Under the pieces are notes generated by a model. It was not told where the DNA came from. It worked only from the letters and a program-made list of their open reading frames with translations, and did not search any database. Position numbers and translations under genes: made by a program. Positions 24,534 to 33,018 of a stretch of 64,000 nucleotides of DNA are shown here, piece by piece. This DNA is from JBFMFR01 sp040752025 (GTDB lineage: Bacteria; Chloroflexota; Anaerolineae; Anaerolineales; UBA4823): assembly GCA_040752025.1 (NCBI GenBank), contig JBFMFR010000004.1:186001-250000 (forward strand), read 5' to 3'. How positions within the stretch are numbered: the stretch's first letter is position 1; each line of letters opens with the position of its first letter.

Positions 24534-25352
24534 ATGAGAACCATTCATTCCCCTATTTTCACCCTGCGGCCTTACGAGCGCGGTATCCAGGAATCGCTGG
24601 GCAAGTACAACCGCTTCATCCAGCCTGGCCTGGGCTTCCAGTTTCCCTTTATTCATTTGATCCGGGTGCGCGATATTCGCGAACATACGATGGATATCCA
24701 CCCTCAAACGGTGATCACCAAAGACAATGTTGAGATCACGGTGGATGGAATCATGTGGGTGCGCCCTGCGGCCGACGAGGAATCGATCAAGCGCACTTTC
24801 TATAACATCGATGACTGGAAACGGGCTGTGGCGCAACTGGCAATGACCAACCTGCGCCAGGAGTTTGGCGACTTGACCCTGGATGAAAGCCTGGTGGCGC
24901 GCGAGAAGATCGCTACCAACCTCAAGGCGGTATTGAGTACCTTTGCGGTAGAATGGGGGCTGACCGTCAGCAAGGTAGAAATCCGCCTGATTGATCCGCC
25001 CGAAGATATCAAGAAGGCCATGCACAAGCAGAAGACGGCTGAACAAGAGCGCCGTTCGATGCGCCTGTTGGCGACGGGTGAGTTCGAGGCTGCTGAACAA
25101 CAAAAGCTGGCGGCGATTCAACGCGCCGAAGGCGAGCGTGAGGCGTCCATTAGAGTCGCCGAGGGCCGTGCGGAAGCCATCCGCCTGGTCAACGAGGCGG
25201 CCGAGAAATATTTCGTGGGCAACGCCCAGAACCTGAAACAAATCGAAATGGTAGAAACTGCCTTGAAAGACAACGCCAAGATCATCGTCACGGATAAAGG
25301 CATCACGCCCACTCTGCTGGTGGGGGATATGCCGGTGGCGGTCAAGCCGTAA
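24534..25352 (+). CDS. SPFH/band-7 domain protein
   Basis: 272 residues. The band-7 core runs from YERGIQESLGKYNRFIQPGL to VSKVEIRLIDPPEDIKKAMH, followed by a coiled coil rich in Glu/Ala (EFEAAEQQKLAAIQRAEGER), the usual stomatin/prohibitin layout. There is no clear N-terminal membrane helix in this reading, so attachment to the membrane may rely on the flat SPFH face. AAAAGGAGCAAACC sets the start. It lies between a histidine kinase and its response regulator, with a four-base gap to the latter. SPFH proteins scaffold membrane microdomains; a role in organising the kinase is inference. Confidence 0.88.
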   Translation: MRTIHSPIFTLRPYERGIQESLGKYNRFIQPGLGFQFPFIHLIRVRDIREHTMDIHPQTVITKDNVEITVDGIMWVRPAADEESIKRTFYNIDDWKRAVAQLAMTNLRQEFGDLTLDESLVAREKIATNLKAVLSTFAVEWGLTVSKVEIRLIDPPEDIKKAMHKQKTAEQERRSMRLLATGEFEAAEQQKLAAIQRAEGEREASIRVAEGRAEAIRLVNEAAEKYFVGNAQNLKQIEMVETALKDNAKIIVTDKGITPTLLVGDMPVAVKP

Positions 25353-25355
25353 TTC

Positions 25356-26063
25356 ATGATGTCCAACGATTCCATCACGGTCTTTCTCGTAGACGATCAC
25401 GAGATCGTGCGCAAAGGGTTGTGTTTTTACCTGAGCGGCCATGCGGATGTGGTTATTGTCGGCGAGGCGAGCGACGCCCAAACCGCGGCGGCAGCCGTCG
25501 CCCGCCTCGCCCCGGATGTGGTTTTGATGGATTTGCTGCTGCCATTGCAGCCGGGCGGCGAGCCGGGCGACCAGGGCGGCGTCGAAGCCACCCGGCGTAT
25601 CCGCCAGGTCAGCCCTCGCACACAGGTAGTCGTCCTGACCAGCTTTGCCCAGGACGAATTACTGTTCGCCGCCATCAAGGCCGGGGCGCTCTCTTATTTG
25701 CTCAAAGACGCGGATGCGGAGACGGTGCTTTCCACCATCCGCTCCGCCCGGCGCGGCGAAGCCATCCTGCATCCTCGCGTGGCGCGCCGCCTGATGGCCG
25801 AAATCGCCGCCCCGGGCCAGGAACGCAGCCCGGCCCCCAAGTTATCCGAGACGCTGACCGAACGCGAGGTGGAGGTGCTGCGCCTGGTTGCCCAGGGGCT
25901 GAGCAACGCCGAGATTGCTGAGAGGCTGGTCGTTTCTGAGCGTACCGTCAAAGCGCATGTCAGTAACGTATTGAGCAAGCTGCAGCTCAACGACCGCACA
26001 CAAGCCGCCGTTTACGCCTGGAAAGAAGGGATTGTGAGCGATCAGAGTGACAAGCGCGCTTAG
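25356..26063 (+). CDS. NarL/FixJ-type response regulator
   Basis: 235 residues. The receiver domain has FLVDDHEIVRKGL (acidic pair), the phosphoacceptor D59 in VVLMDLLLPL, and a short Gly-rich insert (PGGEPGDQGG) after beta 3. The effector is a LuxR-type helix-turn-helix: LTEREVEVLRLVAQGLSNAE and SERTVKAHVSNVLSKLQ. It is the cognate partner of the histidine kinase two genes upstream. Two ATGs in tandem give alternative starts one codon apart. Its 3' end overlaps the GTG start of the glycosidase by 17 bases, suggesting co-expression. Confidence 0.92.
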   Translation: MMSNDSITVFLVDDHEIVRKGLCFYLSGHADVVIVGEASDAQTAAAAVARLAPDVVLMDLLLPLQPGGEPGDQGGVEATRRIRQVSPRTQVVVLTSFAQDELLFAAIKAGALSYLLKDADAETVLSTIRSARRGEAILHPRVARRLMAEIAAPGQERSPAPKLSETLTEREVEVLRLVAQGLSNAEIAERLVVSERTVKAHVSNVLSKLQLNDRTQAAVYAWKEGIVSDQSDKRA

Positions 26064-29000
26064 AAAGATAGCGGGTCTGTTTCTGGTTGTATTGCTTTCG
26101 AGCCTGTTGCTGCAATTCGCGCCGCAGGCGCGGGGCCAGGCTGCGCGTATCGGCGCGCCGAAGCAGTCCGGTGTCACCTTTGGAAGCTGGTGGCCTGGCC
26201 AATACGCCAGCGCTGACGGCGAGCGGGCGCTGCGTAATGCTGCCCAAAGCGGCGCGGGCTGGGTGGCGTTGATCGTCACCCAATACCAGGAAACCATTGC
26301 TTCTGTGAGCATCGCCGCTGGCCCAGCGACGCCCAGCGATGCTGATCTGATCTATGCCATCAACCTGGCGCATGAGTTGGGTTTGAAGGTGATGCTCAAG
26401 CCGCACGTGGACCTGGCTGGCGATCCGGAGCACGGGCGCGGGGCAATCGGCCAGGGTTTCCACGCTGCTCAGTGGGCGGCCTGGTTTGCATCTTATCAGG
26501 TTTTTATCGGCCATTACGCCCAACTGGCGCAGGCGCATGGGGTGGAGCAACTGTGCATTGGCACGGAGCTGAGCGCTGCCGAAAGCCGCGCCTCCGAGTG
26601 GCGCGCTGTAGCTGCCGCTGTGCGCAGCCAGTACAATGGCGCGCTGACCTACGCCGCCATTGGCGATGGCTGGGACCTGACCTGGTGGGAGGCCCTCGAT
26701 TACATCGGCCTGAATGCTTATTACCCGCTCACCGATGAGAATGACCCGACCCTGGCCGAACTCAAAGCCGCCTGGGAGTCTCGCCTGCCTTCATTGGCGG
26801 CGTTATCGCAGTCCTGGAACCGGCCGATTCTGTTCACCGAGATCGGCTATCTCAACCGGGATGGCGCCAACCGGGCTCCCTGGGATTGGACGATCAGCGG
26901 TACTATCGACTTGCAGGAACAGGCCGACGCCTACCAGGCTGTTTTCGAGAGTGTTTACCAGCAGCCCTGGTTTGCCGGCCTATACTGGTGGTTATGGCTG
27001 GTTGACCCGGCGGATGGCGGCCCCTGTGACAGCGGCTTTTCGCCTTATGACAAGCCGGCCGAGGATGTGCTGCGCGCCTGGTATGGCGCGCCACCGCGGC
27101 GGGGCGTGCTGGATGGCTTCCAGCCGGATGAAGCGCGGGCTGTGGAGGTGTTTGGCGACTCGCTGGCAGCCGGTTGGCAGGATGTCTCCCTGGGCGTGAC
27201 GGTTGCTCCGGTCAGCAGCCCGGTTCACCAGGGCTCTCGCGCCCTGGCGGTGACCGCTCCGGCCTGGGGCAGCTTATCGCTGCACTATCCCAACCTGGAG
27301 ATCTCGCCTTACCACTGGTTGGAGTTCTACGTCAGGAAAACCGCCACCAACCAGCCGCTGCGAGTTTACGCCAACGATGAAAGCGATATCGAGCTGCGCT
27401 ACGTTAGTGAGTGCCATTACACCGGCGGCGATACGATCCCTTCCGATACCTGGAGGCGCGTGCGTATCCCGCTCTCCGAACTGGTTGGTAACCGGCAAGC
27501 CATCCAGCGCATCTCGATCAAGAATTACAGCAGCCAGCCGGGGACTTTCTGGATCGATGCCATGCGCCTGGTGGCGGCTGACCAGCCCTTTGAGGTAAAT
27601 TTGATATCCAACGGCGGGTTCGAGATCGATCTGCAAGACTGGCATTTGCTTGTCGATGCCGCCTCCGGGGCCCAGGCCTCTCTGGAGCGTGACACGAGCG
27701 CTGCCGGGGATGGGCTGGCCTCCGCTAAAATCGCTGTGACGGCTGCCTCGCCGGCCAATTATCACGTCGCCCTGGTGCAGGACAACCTGGCGGTGCTGGA
27801 AGGCGCCCACTACACCCTGTCGTTCCAGGCCAGGGCCTCTGCGCCGCGCCTGATCAGCAATATCGCTGTCCAGGAGGGCGGGGGAGATTGGACGGCTTAC
27901 AGCGGTTACCAGCAGGTCACTCTCACTCCCGTGTGGCGGGACTATGAGATCACTTTCATCTCCAGCGGAACAGACTCGCAGGCCTGGCTGACTTTCTGCC
28001 TGGGCGATGTCGCCGGCCAGGTTTGGATCGATCAGGTGCGCCTGGTGCGTTCATCACCCGAACTCAGGCCGGGGCGGGTCAGGCTGCGCACTGGCGACAG
28101 CCAGGTCTTTACCTTCTTGCGCGGCGCGGCGCCCTACCAATGGGCCAGCAGCAACCCCGCCGTGGGCAGCCTGGTCCCTGGCAGCAGCGGCACGGCCAGC
28201 TTCCAGGCCAGCGCCCCTGGCAGCACCCAGATCAGTGTTACGGATGCTCACGGACTGGCGGCCAGCGCCTGGGTTGAAGTCATCCAGCGCAGCACGATCT
28301 CGGTTGAGGTCGGATCCAGGCTCTTGCAGGTGCCCGAGCAGGCGTTTGGCAGCAACGCCGAATACTATAACGCCGCCTGGGGCCAGGTGCTCACAGATAG
28401 CACCTTTGTCGAGGCGGTGCAAGAAATGGGCGTCAGCGGGCTGCGTTACCCCGGCGGCGGCGAAGCTACGTATTACGATTTTTCGCGCGGCCAGGGTTGG
28501 TTGAGCTGGATGCCGGGCAGCGAGAACCAGTACAATTACAACGGGGTGGATACCGCTCATTTCCTGAATTTTGCCAGGGATGCCGACATCCCGCATTTGA
28601 TGATCACTGCCAACGTTTTCGCCCGCGGGCGGCCCGCCCTCGAGGATTGGATTACGCCGGAGGTGGCAGCCAGTTGGGTCACTTACACCAATAAAACCCG
28701 CGGGCAGTACGTGGCCTATTGGGAGCTGGGCAACGAAGTCAACCTCAACCGCCCATACAACCTCCTGCCACTGGATGCTTACGTCTCGAAAATTCACACC
28801 TGGTCGACTGCCATGAAAGCCGTCGACCCAACCATCAAGATCGGCGCGGTGGTGGATGCGCCCTTCCGCAGGGAGTTGGGCGAGGATTGGAACGGGCCGC
28901 TGCTCCAGCAGGCTGCCGGCGCGCTGGATTTCCTCATTATCCACCCCTACGCCAATGTGACCTCCTATCTAAACTCTGAGCGGCCCTGGCGCTTGTGGGT

Positions 29001-30210
29001 GGACCGGGCGCAAGGCGCCAGGGCGAGCATGCGCCGGGAAGCCAGCGCTGCCGAAGGCCAGGCGGCGCTGAGAGTCGATGTGCAGGCGGCAACGCCCGCC
29101 AATTATCACGTTGCGCTGTACCAGGCAGATCTGCCGGTGGCGGCAAGCGCCCAATATCAGCTTTCGTTTTGGGGCCGGGCGGCGGGCCCGCGCTTGCTCA
29201 GCAATATCGTTGTGCAGCAGGACGGCGGCGGCTGGATGGCTTACAGCCCTTATTTTTCAGCCATGCTCTCGGACCAGTGGCAATATTTCGAGTTTACCTT
29301 CGACGCCCTGGGATCTGACCCGGCGGCGGCTCTGCTGTTCGCCCTGGGGGATGCGGCCGGCGAAGTCTGGCTGGATGGCGTCTCGCTGGTCAGGATGTCA
29401 GATGGTATGCAGCTTATGAAGGATGGCGGTTTTGAAGAGGAATTGGGGGCTTTCGGCGATGAAGCGGCTCTCAAAACCGCTGCCTTCCTGTGGAATTCTC
29501 ACACTATTGCCGATCTGCGCGCCCAGGCCGATTTCTACGCTCCTGGCCGCCCACTGGAGATCCAGGCCAGCGAGTGGAACCTGTGGTACGATACCACGAA
29601 CCTGGTGGAAGACCTGCGCATCTCCGAGACCCTGTTCGAGGCTGTGTTGGGGGCTGACATGCTGTGGGATATGATTGCTGAAGGCGTGGATGGGGCGCAT
29701 ATCTGGACACTGTGCGGCAGCCCCTGGCCCTCGCTCGACCCTTCTCCGGCCGCCCTCCTTTATGCCCAGTACTACATGCTGCAAATGAGCAGCCAGCAGG
29801 CCGGGCACTGGTTGTTGAAAAGCGCGGTCGCTGCGCCCACTTACGGCGCAGGCCCGCTGGATGGCTGGTATTTCTATACCGAATATGTTGAAGAAGCGCC
29901 CGTGCTGGCTGTGTATGCTACCAGCAACCCGGCCGGCGATCAAGTCTCTCTGATCGTTACCAACAAAAGCTCCCAGCCCGAGCCGGCAACGATTTCTCTG
30001 CTGGGCTTTTTGCCGGACGGTGCAGCCGCCATCTGGCAACTGACCTCGTTGGACTGGAGCGATATGGGCCTGGCGCCCAGCGCCTCCATGATCGGCGGAA
30101 TCACCGCGCCAGCCTTCGAGTACACCTTTCCGCCGCGCTCGCTCACGCGCATCCAGCTTAGCGGCGTGCTGGCTTATCCTTTGTTCTTGCCGCTGGTTGT
30201 CAAAGAATAA
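26047..30210 (+). CDS. Secreted double glycosidase with carbohydrate-binding modules
   Basis: 1387 residues with a signal peptide (LFLVVLLSSLLLQFA). Domain order: a GH113-like TIM barrel (about 40-350; acid/base in LCIGTELS near 173, nucleophile in ILFTEIGYL near 265), a galactose-binding-like module (355-515), a CBM4/9-like module (520-670), an Ig-like segment (680-755), and a clan GH-A domain of GH51/79 type (755-1215; LRYPGGGE, WELGNEVN near 896, QASEWNLWY near 1176). A second CBM4/9-like copy interrupts this last domain (980-1120). The chain ends YPLFLPLVVKE, resembling a Chloroflexota C-terminal sorting tail. It probably degrades plant or microbial polysaccharide. GTG start. Confidence 0.85.
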   Translation: MTSALRKIAGLFLVVLLSSLLLQFAPQARGQAARIGAPKQSGVTFGSWWPGQYASADGERALRNAAQSGAGWVALIVTQYQETIASVSIAAGPATPSDADLIYAINLAHELGLKVMLKPHVDLAGDPEHGRGAIGQGFHAAQWAAWFASYQVFIGHYAQLAQAHGVEQLCIGTELSAAESRASEWRAVAAAVRSQYNGALTYAAIGDGWDLTWWEALDYIGLNAYYPLTDENDPTLAELKAAWESRLPSLAALSQSWNRPILFTEIGYLNRDGANRAPWDWTISGTIDLQEQADAYQAVFESVYQQPWFAGLYWWLWLVDPADGGPCDSGFSPYDKPAEDVLRAWYGAPPRRGVLDGFQPDEARAVEVFGDSLAAGWQDVSLGVTVAPVSSPVHQGSRALAVTAPAWGSLSLHYPNLEISPYHWLEFYVRKTATNQPLRVYANDESDIELRYVSECHYTGGDTIPSDTWRRVRIPLSELVGNRQAIQRISIKNYSSQPGTFWIDAMRLVAADQPFEVNLISNGGFEIDLQDWHLLVDAASGAQASLERDTSAAGDGLASAKIAVTAASPANYHVALVQDNLAVLEGAHYTLSFQARASAPRLISNIAVQEGGGDWTAYSGYQQVTLTPVWRDYEITFISSGTDSQAWLTFCLGDVAGQVWIDQVRLVRSSPELRPGRVRLRTGDSQVFTFLRGAAPYQWASSNPAVGSLVPGSSGTASFQASAPGSTQISVTDAHGLAASAWVEVIQRSTISVEVGSRLLQVPEQAFGSNAEYYNAAWGQVLTDSTFVEAVQEMGVSGLRYPGGGEATYYDFSRGQGWLSWMPGSENQYNYNGVDTAHFLNFARDADIPHLMITANVFARGRPALEDWITPEVAASWVTYTNKTRGQYVAYWELGNEVNLNRPYNLLPLDAYVSKIHTWSTAMKAVDPTIKIGAVVDAPFRRELGEDWNGPLLQQAAGALDFLIIHPYANVTSYLNSERPWRLWVDRAQGARASMRREASAAEGQAALRVDVQAATPANYHVALYQADLPVAASAQYQLSFWGRAAGPRLLSNIVVQQDGGGWMAYSPYFSAMLSDQWQYFEFTFDALGSDPAAALLFALGDAAGEVWLDGVSLVRMSDGMQLMKDGGFEEELGAFGDEAALKTAAFLWNSHTIADLRAQADFYAPGRPLEIQASEWNLWYDTTNLVEDLRISETLFEAVLGADMLWDMIAEGVDGAHIWTLCGSPWPSLDPSPAALLYAQYYMLQMSSQQAGHWLLKSAVAAPTYGAGPLDGWYFYTEYVEEAPVLAVYATSNPAGDQVSLIVTNKSSQPEPATISLLGFLPDGAAAIWQLTSLDWSDMGLAPSASMIGGITAPAFEYTFPPRSLTRIQLSGVLAYPLFLPLVVKE
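27601..28059 (+). repeat. Intragenic CBM-like module, copy 1
   Basis: It encodes a roughly 150-residue jelly-roll-type module starting LISNGGFE. It shares long identical runs with copy 2, such as the ASPANYHVAL-like segment, PRLxSNIxVQ and the final VWxDxVxLVR. Confidence 0.7.
28981..29397 (+). repeat. Intragenic CBM-like module, copy 2, inside a catalytic domain
   Basis: Homologous to copy 1 but placed between the acid/base (WELGNEVN) and nucleophile (ASEWN) segments of the second glycosidase domain, right after FLIIHPYANV. It looks like an internal duplication and insertion within the gene. Confidence 0.7.
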
Positions 30211-30225
30211 TAAGAAGAGGCATAC

Positions 30226-31260
30226 CTACGCGCTAAGCTGCCGGTATTCGCGTGGAGTGATCCCCGACCATTTCTTGAAGGCTTTGCGGAAGACGCTTGG
30301 CTCGGAGAAGCCCAGCAGGTAGGTGATCTGCTCGACGGAGTAGTTCTCGCGCAGGTATTTCTGCGCCAGGCGCTGGCGGATGTCTTTGAGCAGGTCGCTG
30401 AATACTACGCCTTCGTCTTCCAGGCGGTTTTGCAAGGTGCGCACGCTGACTGCCATCTCGCGGGCCACTTTTTCGATGGATAGGGCCTCGTCATCCAGGC
30501 GCGCCAGGATGATTTTGGTCACCGCCTGGGTATATTCTTTCGGTCTGGCGTCTTTGTGTTCCACCTGATCCAGGAAATCCTGGGCGTATTTTTCGAAATG
30601 GGCCAGCAGGCTCGGGTTGGCCATCAAGATGGGTGTATGGAGGATGCCCATGTCCAGGGTCATCGAGTTGTGCTTCTGGCCGAAGCGCACCGGGCAGCAG
30701 AAAACGCGCTCGTATTCCGCCGTGGACGGCGGCTGCGGATAGGCGAAGGTCACCTCGAGCGGGCTGAGGTGCACGCCGGTGAGGGTGCGCATCATGCGCA
30801 CGCTGCTGGAGAGCGTGGCTTCGAAGCAGTGCCGGGACATCTTCGGGGCGTGAGGCGGGGTGAAGAAAATCACGCGGATGTTGTTGAGTTTCAGCTCTGC
30901 GCGGGCCTCGATGGTATTGCCGATGATGCGCGCATAGCGGGCCGATTTTTCGAAGGCTTTCCCCAGCGTCTTGCAGTTCATCATCATGTAACCCAGAATC
31001 GACCAGCTTCCCGCTTCGGCGAACTCGCCCATGTGCAGGCCGAAATAGGGATCGTTGGTGTAGTGGGCGGCCTCGTCCTGGATGAGCAGGTAGGTCTGCG
31101 TTGGGATGTAGGCGTCCGGCGACCTGACCGATGCCGGGTCAATGCCTAGCGAGCGCAGGAAGGCGTCGATGTCCACGTTCAAAGAGTTGAGATACAGGAA
31201 CATCTGCGACAGAACCGTGACAGACACTTCGACAGGGGCGGGCGAGTTTGCTTTTTTCAT
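30226..31260 (-). CDS. AraC-family regulator with Arabinose_bd-type sensor domain
   Basis: 344 residues. The N-terminal ~200 residues (LNVDIDAFLRSLGID, DEAAHYTNDPYFGLHMGEF) match the Arabinose_bd/OruR-type ligand domain seen in regulators of lipid, ornithine or quorum-related genes. The C-terminal two helix-turn-helix units include ARLDDEALSIEKVAREMAVS, SVEQITYLLGFSEPSVFRKA and the family ending SGITPREYR. It is divergent from the Ddn-like oxidoreductase gene with about 140 bases between, where a pair of direct repeats forms a likely operator. It probably controls that gene and possibly the membrane-protein array beyond. Confidence 0.9.
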   Translation of the reverse strand: MKKANSPAPVEVSVTVLSQMFLYLNSLNVDIDAFLRSLGIDPASVRSPDAYIPTQTYLLIQDEAAHYTNDPYFGLHMGEFAEAGSWSILGYMMMNCKTLGKAFEKSARYARIIGNTIEARAELKLNNIRVIFFTPPHAPKMSRHCFEATLSSSVRMMRTLTGVHLSPLEVTFAYPQPPSTAEYERVFCCPVRFGQKHNSMTLDMGILHTPILMANPSLLAHFEKYAQDFLDQVEHKDARPKEYTQAVTKIILARLDDEALSIEKVAREMAVSVRTLQNRLEDEGVVFSDLLKDIRQRLAQKYLRENYSVEQITYLLGFSEPSVFRKAFKKWSGITPREYRQLSA

Positions 31261-31338
31261 GCCGTTAATGATAACTTATTTTCCTGCAAACGACTACAGA
31301 TTATTTTAGGGAAATGGACTCTTTTGACTGAATTTGAG

Positions 31339-31386
31339 TTCAGTGATAAAATATATTCACTTAATTAGAACTCAGCGAATAAAATA
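31339..31386 (+). promoter_or_regulatory. Tandem direct repeats, likely AraC-type operator
   Basis: TTCAGTGATAAAATA (31339-31353) and CTCAGCGAATAAAATA (31371-31386) are near-identical and 32 bases apart, about three helical turns, on one DNA face. AraC-family monomers bind such direct repeats. The second copy ends only 15 bases from the oxidoreductase ATG, so binding there may repress it; the region is AT-rich and must also hold the promoters. Confidence 0.5.
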
Positions 31387-31400
31387 CAAAGGCGGTGCTC

Positions 31401-31790
31401 ATGGCCGAAAACAAAATGATCAAGATCATGAACGCCATCATGTTCCCTCTGCTGCGTTCACGGCTGCATTTCCTGGCCAGCCACGGGTTGATGCTGATTA
31501 CCGTGACTGGGCGCAAGACTGGCAAGCTATACACCACGCCAGTGGCATATCGTCGCGAAGGCGAGCGCCTGGTGTTCTTCTCGGGCCGGGGTCTGGCGTG
31601 GATCAAGAATCTGCAGGGCGGTGCGCCGGTGCGCCTGGTTTTGAAGGGCAAAGAAGTGCCGGCGTTTGCTAAGCCATGCCCTGGCGATCCAGATCACCAG
31701 CGCTTGCTACAATTGATGTATCCCAACATGGCGGCAGAGAAAGCCGCCGAGTTAGTATTGGTTGAAGTGATTTTGTCAGAACCTGCCTGA
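31401..31790 (+). CDS. Deazaflavin (F420)-dependent nitroreductase-family protein (Ddn-like)
   Basis: 129 residues. The segment ITVTGRKTGKLYTTPVAY with VFFSGRGLAWIKNLQGG matches the F420-binding split-barrel family that includes mycobacterial Ddn. These enzymes use reduced F420 (or flavin) to reduce quinones and nitro compounds, often at the membrane. The ATG two codons after a GTG is preferred, since AAAGGCGG lies seven bases upstream of it. It is divergent from the AraC regulator and probably under its control. The last residues are followed within eight bases by the convergent end of the GT-B-like gene. Confidence 0.85.
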   Translation: MAENKMIKIMNAIMFPLLRSRLHFLASHGLMLITVTGRKTGKLYTTPVAYRREGERLVFFSGRGLAWIKNLQGGAPVRLVLKGKEVPAFAKPCPGDPDHQRLLQLMYPNMAAEKAAELVLVEVILSEPA

Positions 31791-31798
31791 GGCATACT

Positions 31799-32824
31799 TC
31801 ATCGAGCGCTAACTCTAACCTTTTCCGGCGCACGGCGTGGCACACCCACAGGCGCTGGGGCGCGTTGTTCCAACACCTGGCTGCAAATCTGGGCGATGTT
31901 CTTCCCTGAAGCGCCGCCGTTTTGAGTGGGCGTCAGCTTGCCCAGCGTGTCCATATCGAAGTACGAATAACATTCTTTGCCCAGGGCTAGTCCCACGTAG
32001 ATACAACTGGAGTATTGGGTGATCAAGGCCGCGCAGTTGGCGATCATGTGATCGGTGTTGCCTTCTGAGAATACCAAGGCCTCGGGCGCAACCGCGTGGA
32101 TTTCGCGGGTAGCGCGCGCCACATTTTCGTTGGGGTGCAGTTTGAAGATCAGCGGCCGGCCCTGCGCTTTTTCGATGGCCCATTGCAGGAAAGTCTGGCG
32201 GTCATCCTGCTTGAAGGTTTCGCGGGCGTTGGAAGTGGCGACCAGGGCGTAATCCCGGTGGGGAAAATCGTTCTGGCAGTAGACTTGCACGTTGTCGAAA
32301 TTCGGCAGGCCGGTGACGACCAGCTTGTTTGGATCGCATCCTTTGCGGATGAACAGATCGCGGTAGCCCGGCGAGGCCACGCAGAAATACTGGTAGCTGC
32401 CGGATAAGCCCGCCGTTGAAGTGCCGGCCAGCCAGCGCGGCAGGTGCAGCGTTTTTACCAGGCTGTAGACCCAATCTTCCGGGTCGGTCATGCCTTCCTG
32501 GATCAAAATAAATGGTTTGTCGCGCAGCTTGCGCTGGACGATGATGTCGGAGGCGGTTACCACCAGGTCATACTCGTTCTGCTGGCCGGCATAATCCAGG
32601 CGTAATCTGTGTTCACGCAGATAGGCTTCGCTGCACTGGCGGATGCGGTCGCCGATGACGGTGAATTCCAGCCAGCCAAAGCGGCGAGCCATCTCCAGCA
32701 GGTCATCACAAAACGCCGGGGTGTAATAGCACTCGTATTTGTCGGCCAGATGCTGGCCTACAGCGTGCACGATCTTGGTCTGGTTGAGAGAGCCACCGAT
32801 GAGCAGTACTTTTTTGCGTTCCAT
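31799..32824 (-). CDS. GT-B-like glycosyltransferase/polymerase family protein, copy 2
   Basis: 341 residues, clearly paralogous along its full length to the gene at 12760-13788. Shared blocks include LLIGGSLNQT, the EGMT segment, CVASxGYRDLFIRKG, VTGxPNFD, ATSxARETF, FKLHPNEN, GNTxHMIANC, TQYSS, YVGLALGKE and QNGGAS. The C-terminal 20 residues differ and are basic. It is a single gene here, facing the Ddn-like gene tail to tail and divergent from the membrane-protein array. The role proposed is the same as for copy 1: a GT-B-like transferase of uncertain donor and acceptor. Confidence 0.65.
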   Translation of the reverse strand: MERKKVLLIGGSLNQTKIVHAVGQHLADKYECYYTPAFCDDLLEMARRFGWLEFTVIGDRIRQCSEAYLREHRLRLDYAGQQNEYDLVVTASDIIVQRKLRDKPFILIQEGMTDPEDWVYSLVKTLHLPRWLAGTSTAGLSGSYQYFCVASPGYRDLFIRKGCDPNKLVVTGLPNFDNVQVYCQNDFPHRDYALVATSNARETFKQDDRQTFLQWAIEKAQGRPLIFKLHPNENVARATREIHAVAPEALVFSEGNTDHMIANCAALITQYSSCIYVGLALGKECYSYFDMDTLGKLTPTQNGGASGKNIAQICSQVLEQRAPAPVGVPRRAPEKVRVSAR

Positions 32825-33018
32825 ACCGAATAGTGTACCGGGAAAATTTTAATAAAGATTAAAATCTTTTTTAGCATTTTGTAATTGTGTTGTTAATGAC
32901 ACGTTGGGTATAGATTTGCGTTAAATGTCACAATTTTTGCAGGAAAAGTCATAGGCAATTCCGCCTGGTTGAATTATGATTATGCTGACCGGAGGCGTGC
33001 TGCGAAAAGGAGCAAGAG
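32825..33018. promoter_or_regulatory. Divergent AT-rich regulatory region before the membrane-protein array
   Basis: No gene is seen. AAAGATT-AA-AATCTTT (32854-32869) is a near-gapless inverted repeat followed by T residues. GTTAATGACAC and GTTAAATGTCAC (about 32892 and 32930) are imperfect direct repeats flanking a TATAGAT box. These are candidate signals for the array promoter; none is strong enough to name. AAAAGGAGC precedes the first array gene. Confidence 0.35.

Noticed and set aside
24489..25481. 330-codon minus-strand frame opposite the band-7 gene
   Set aside because: It crosses the band-7/response-regulator junction and shows no domain; it is an antisense shadow.
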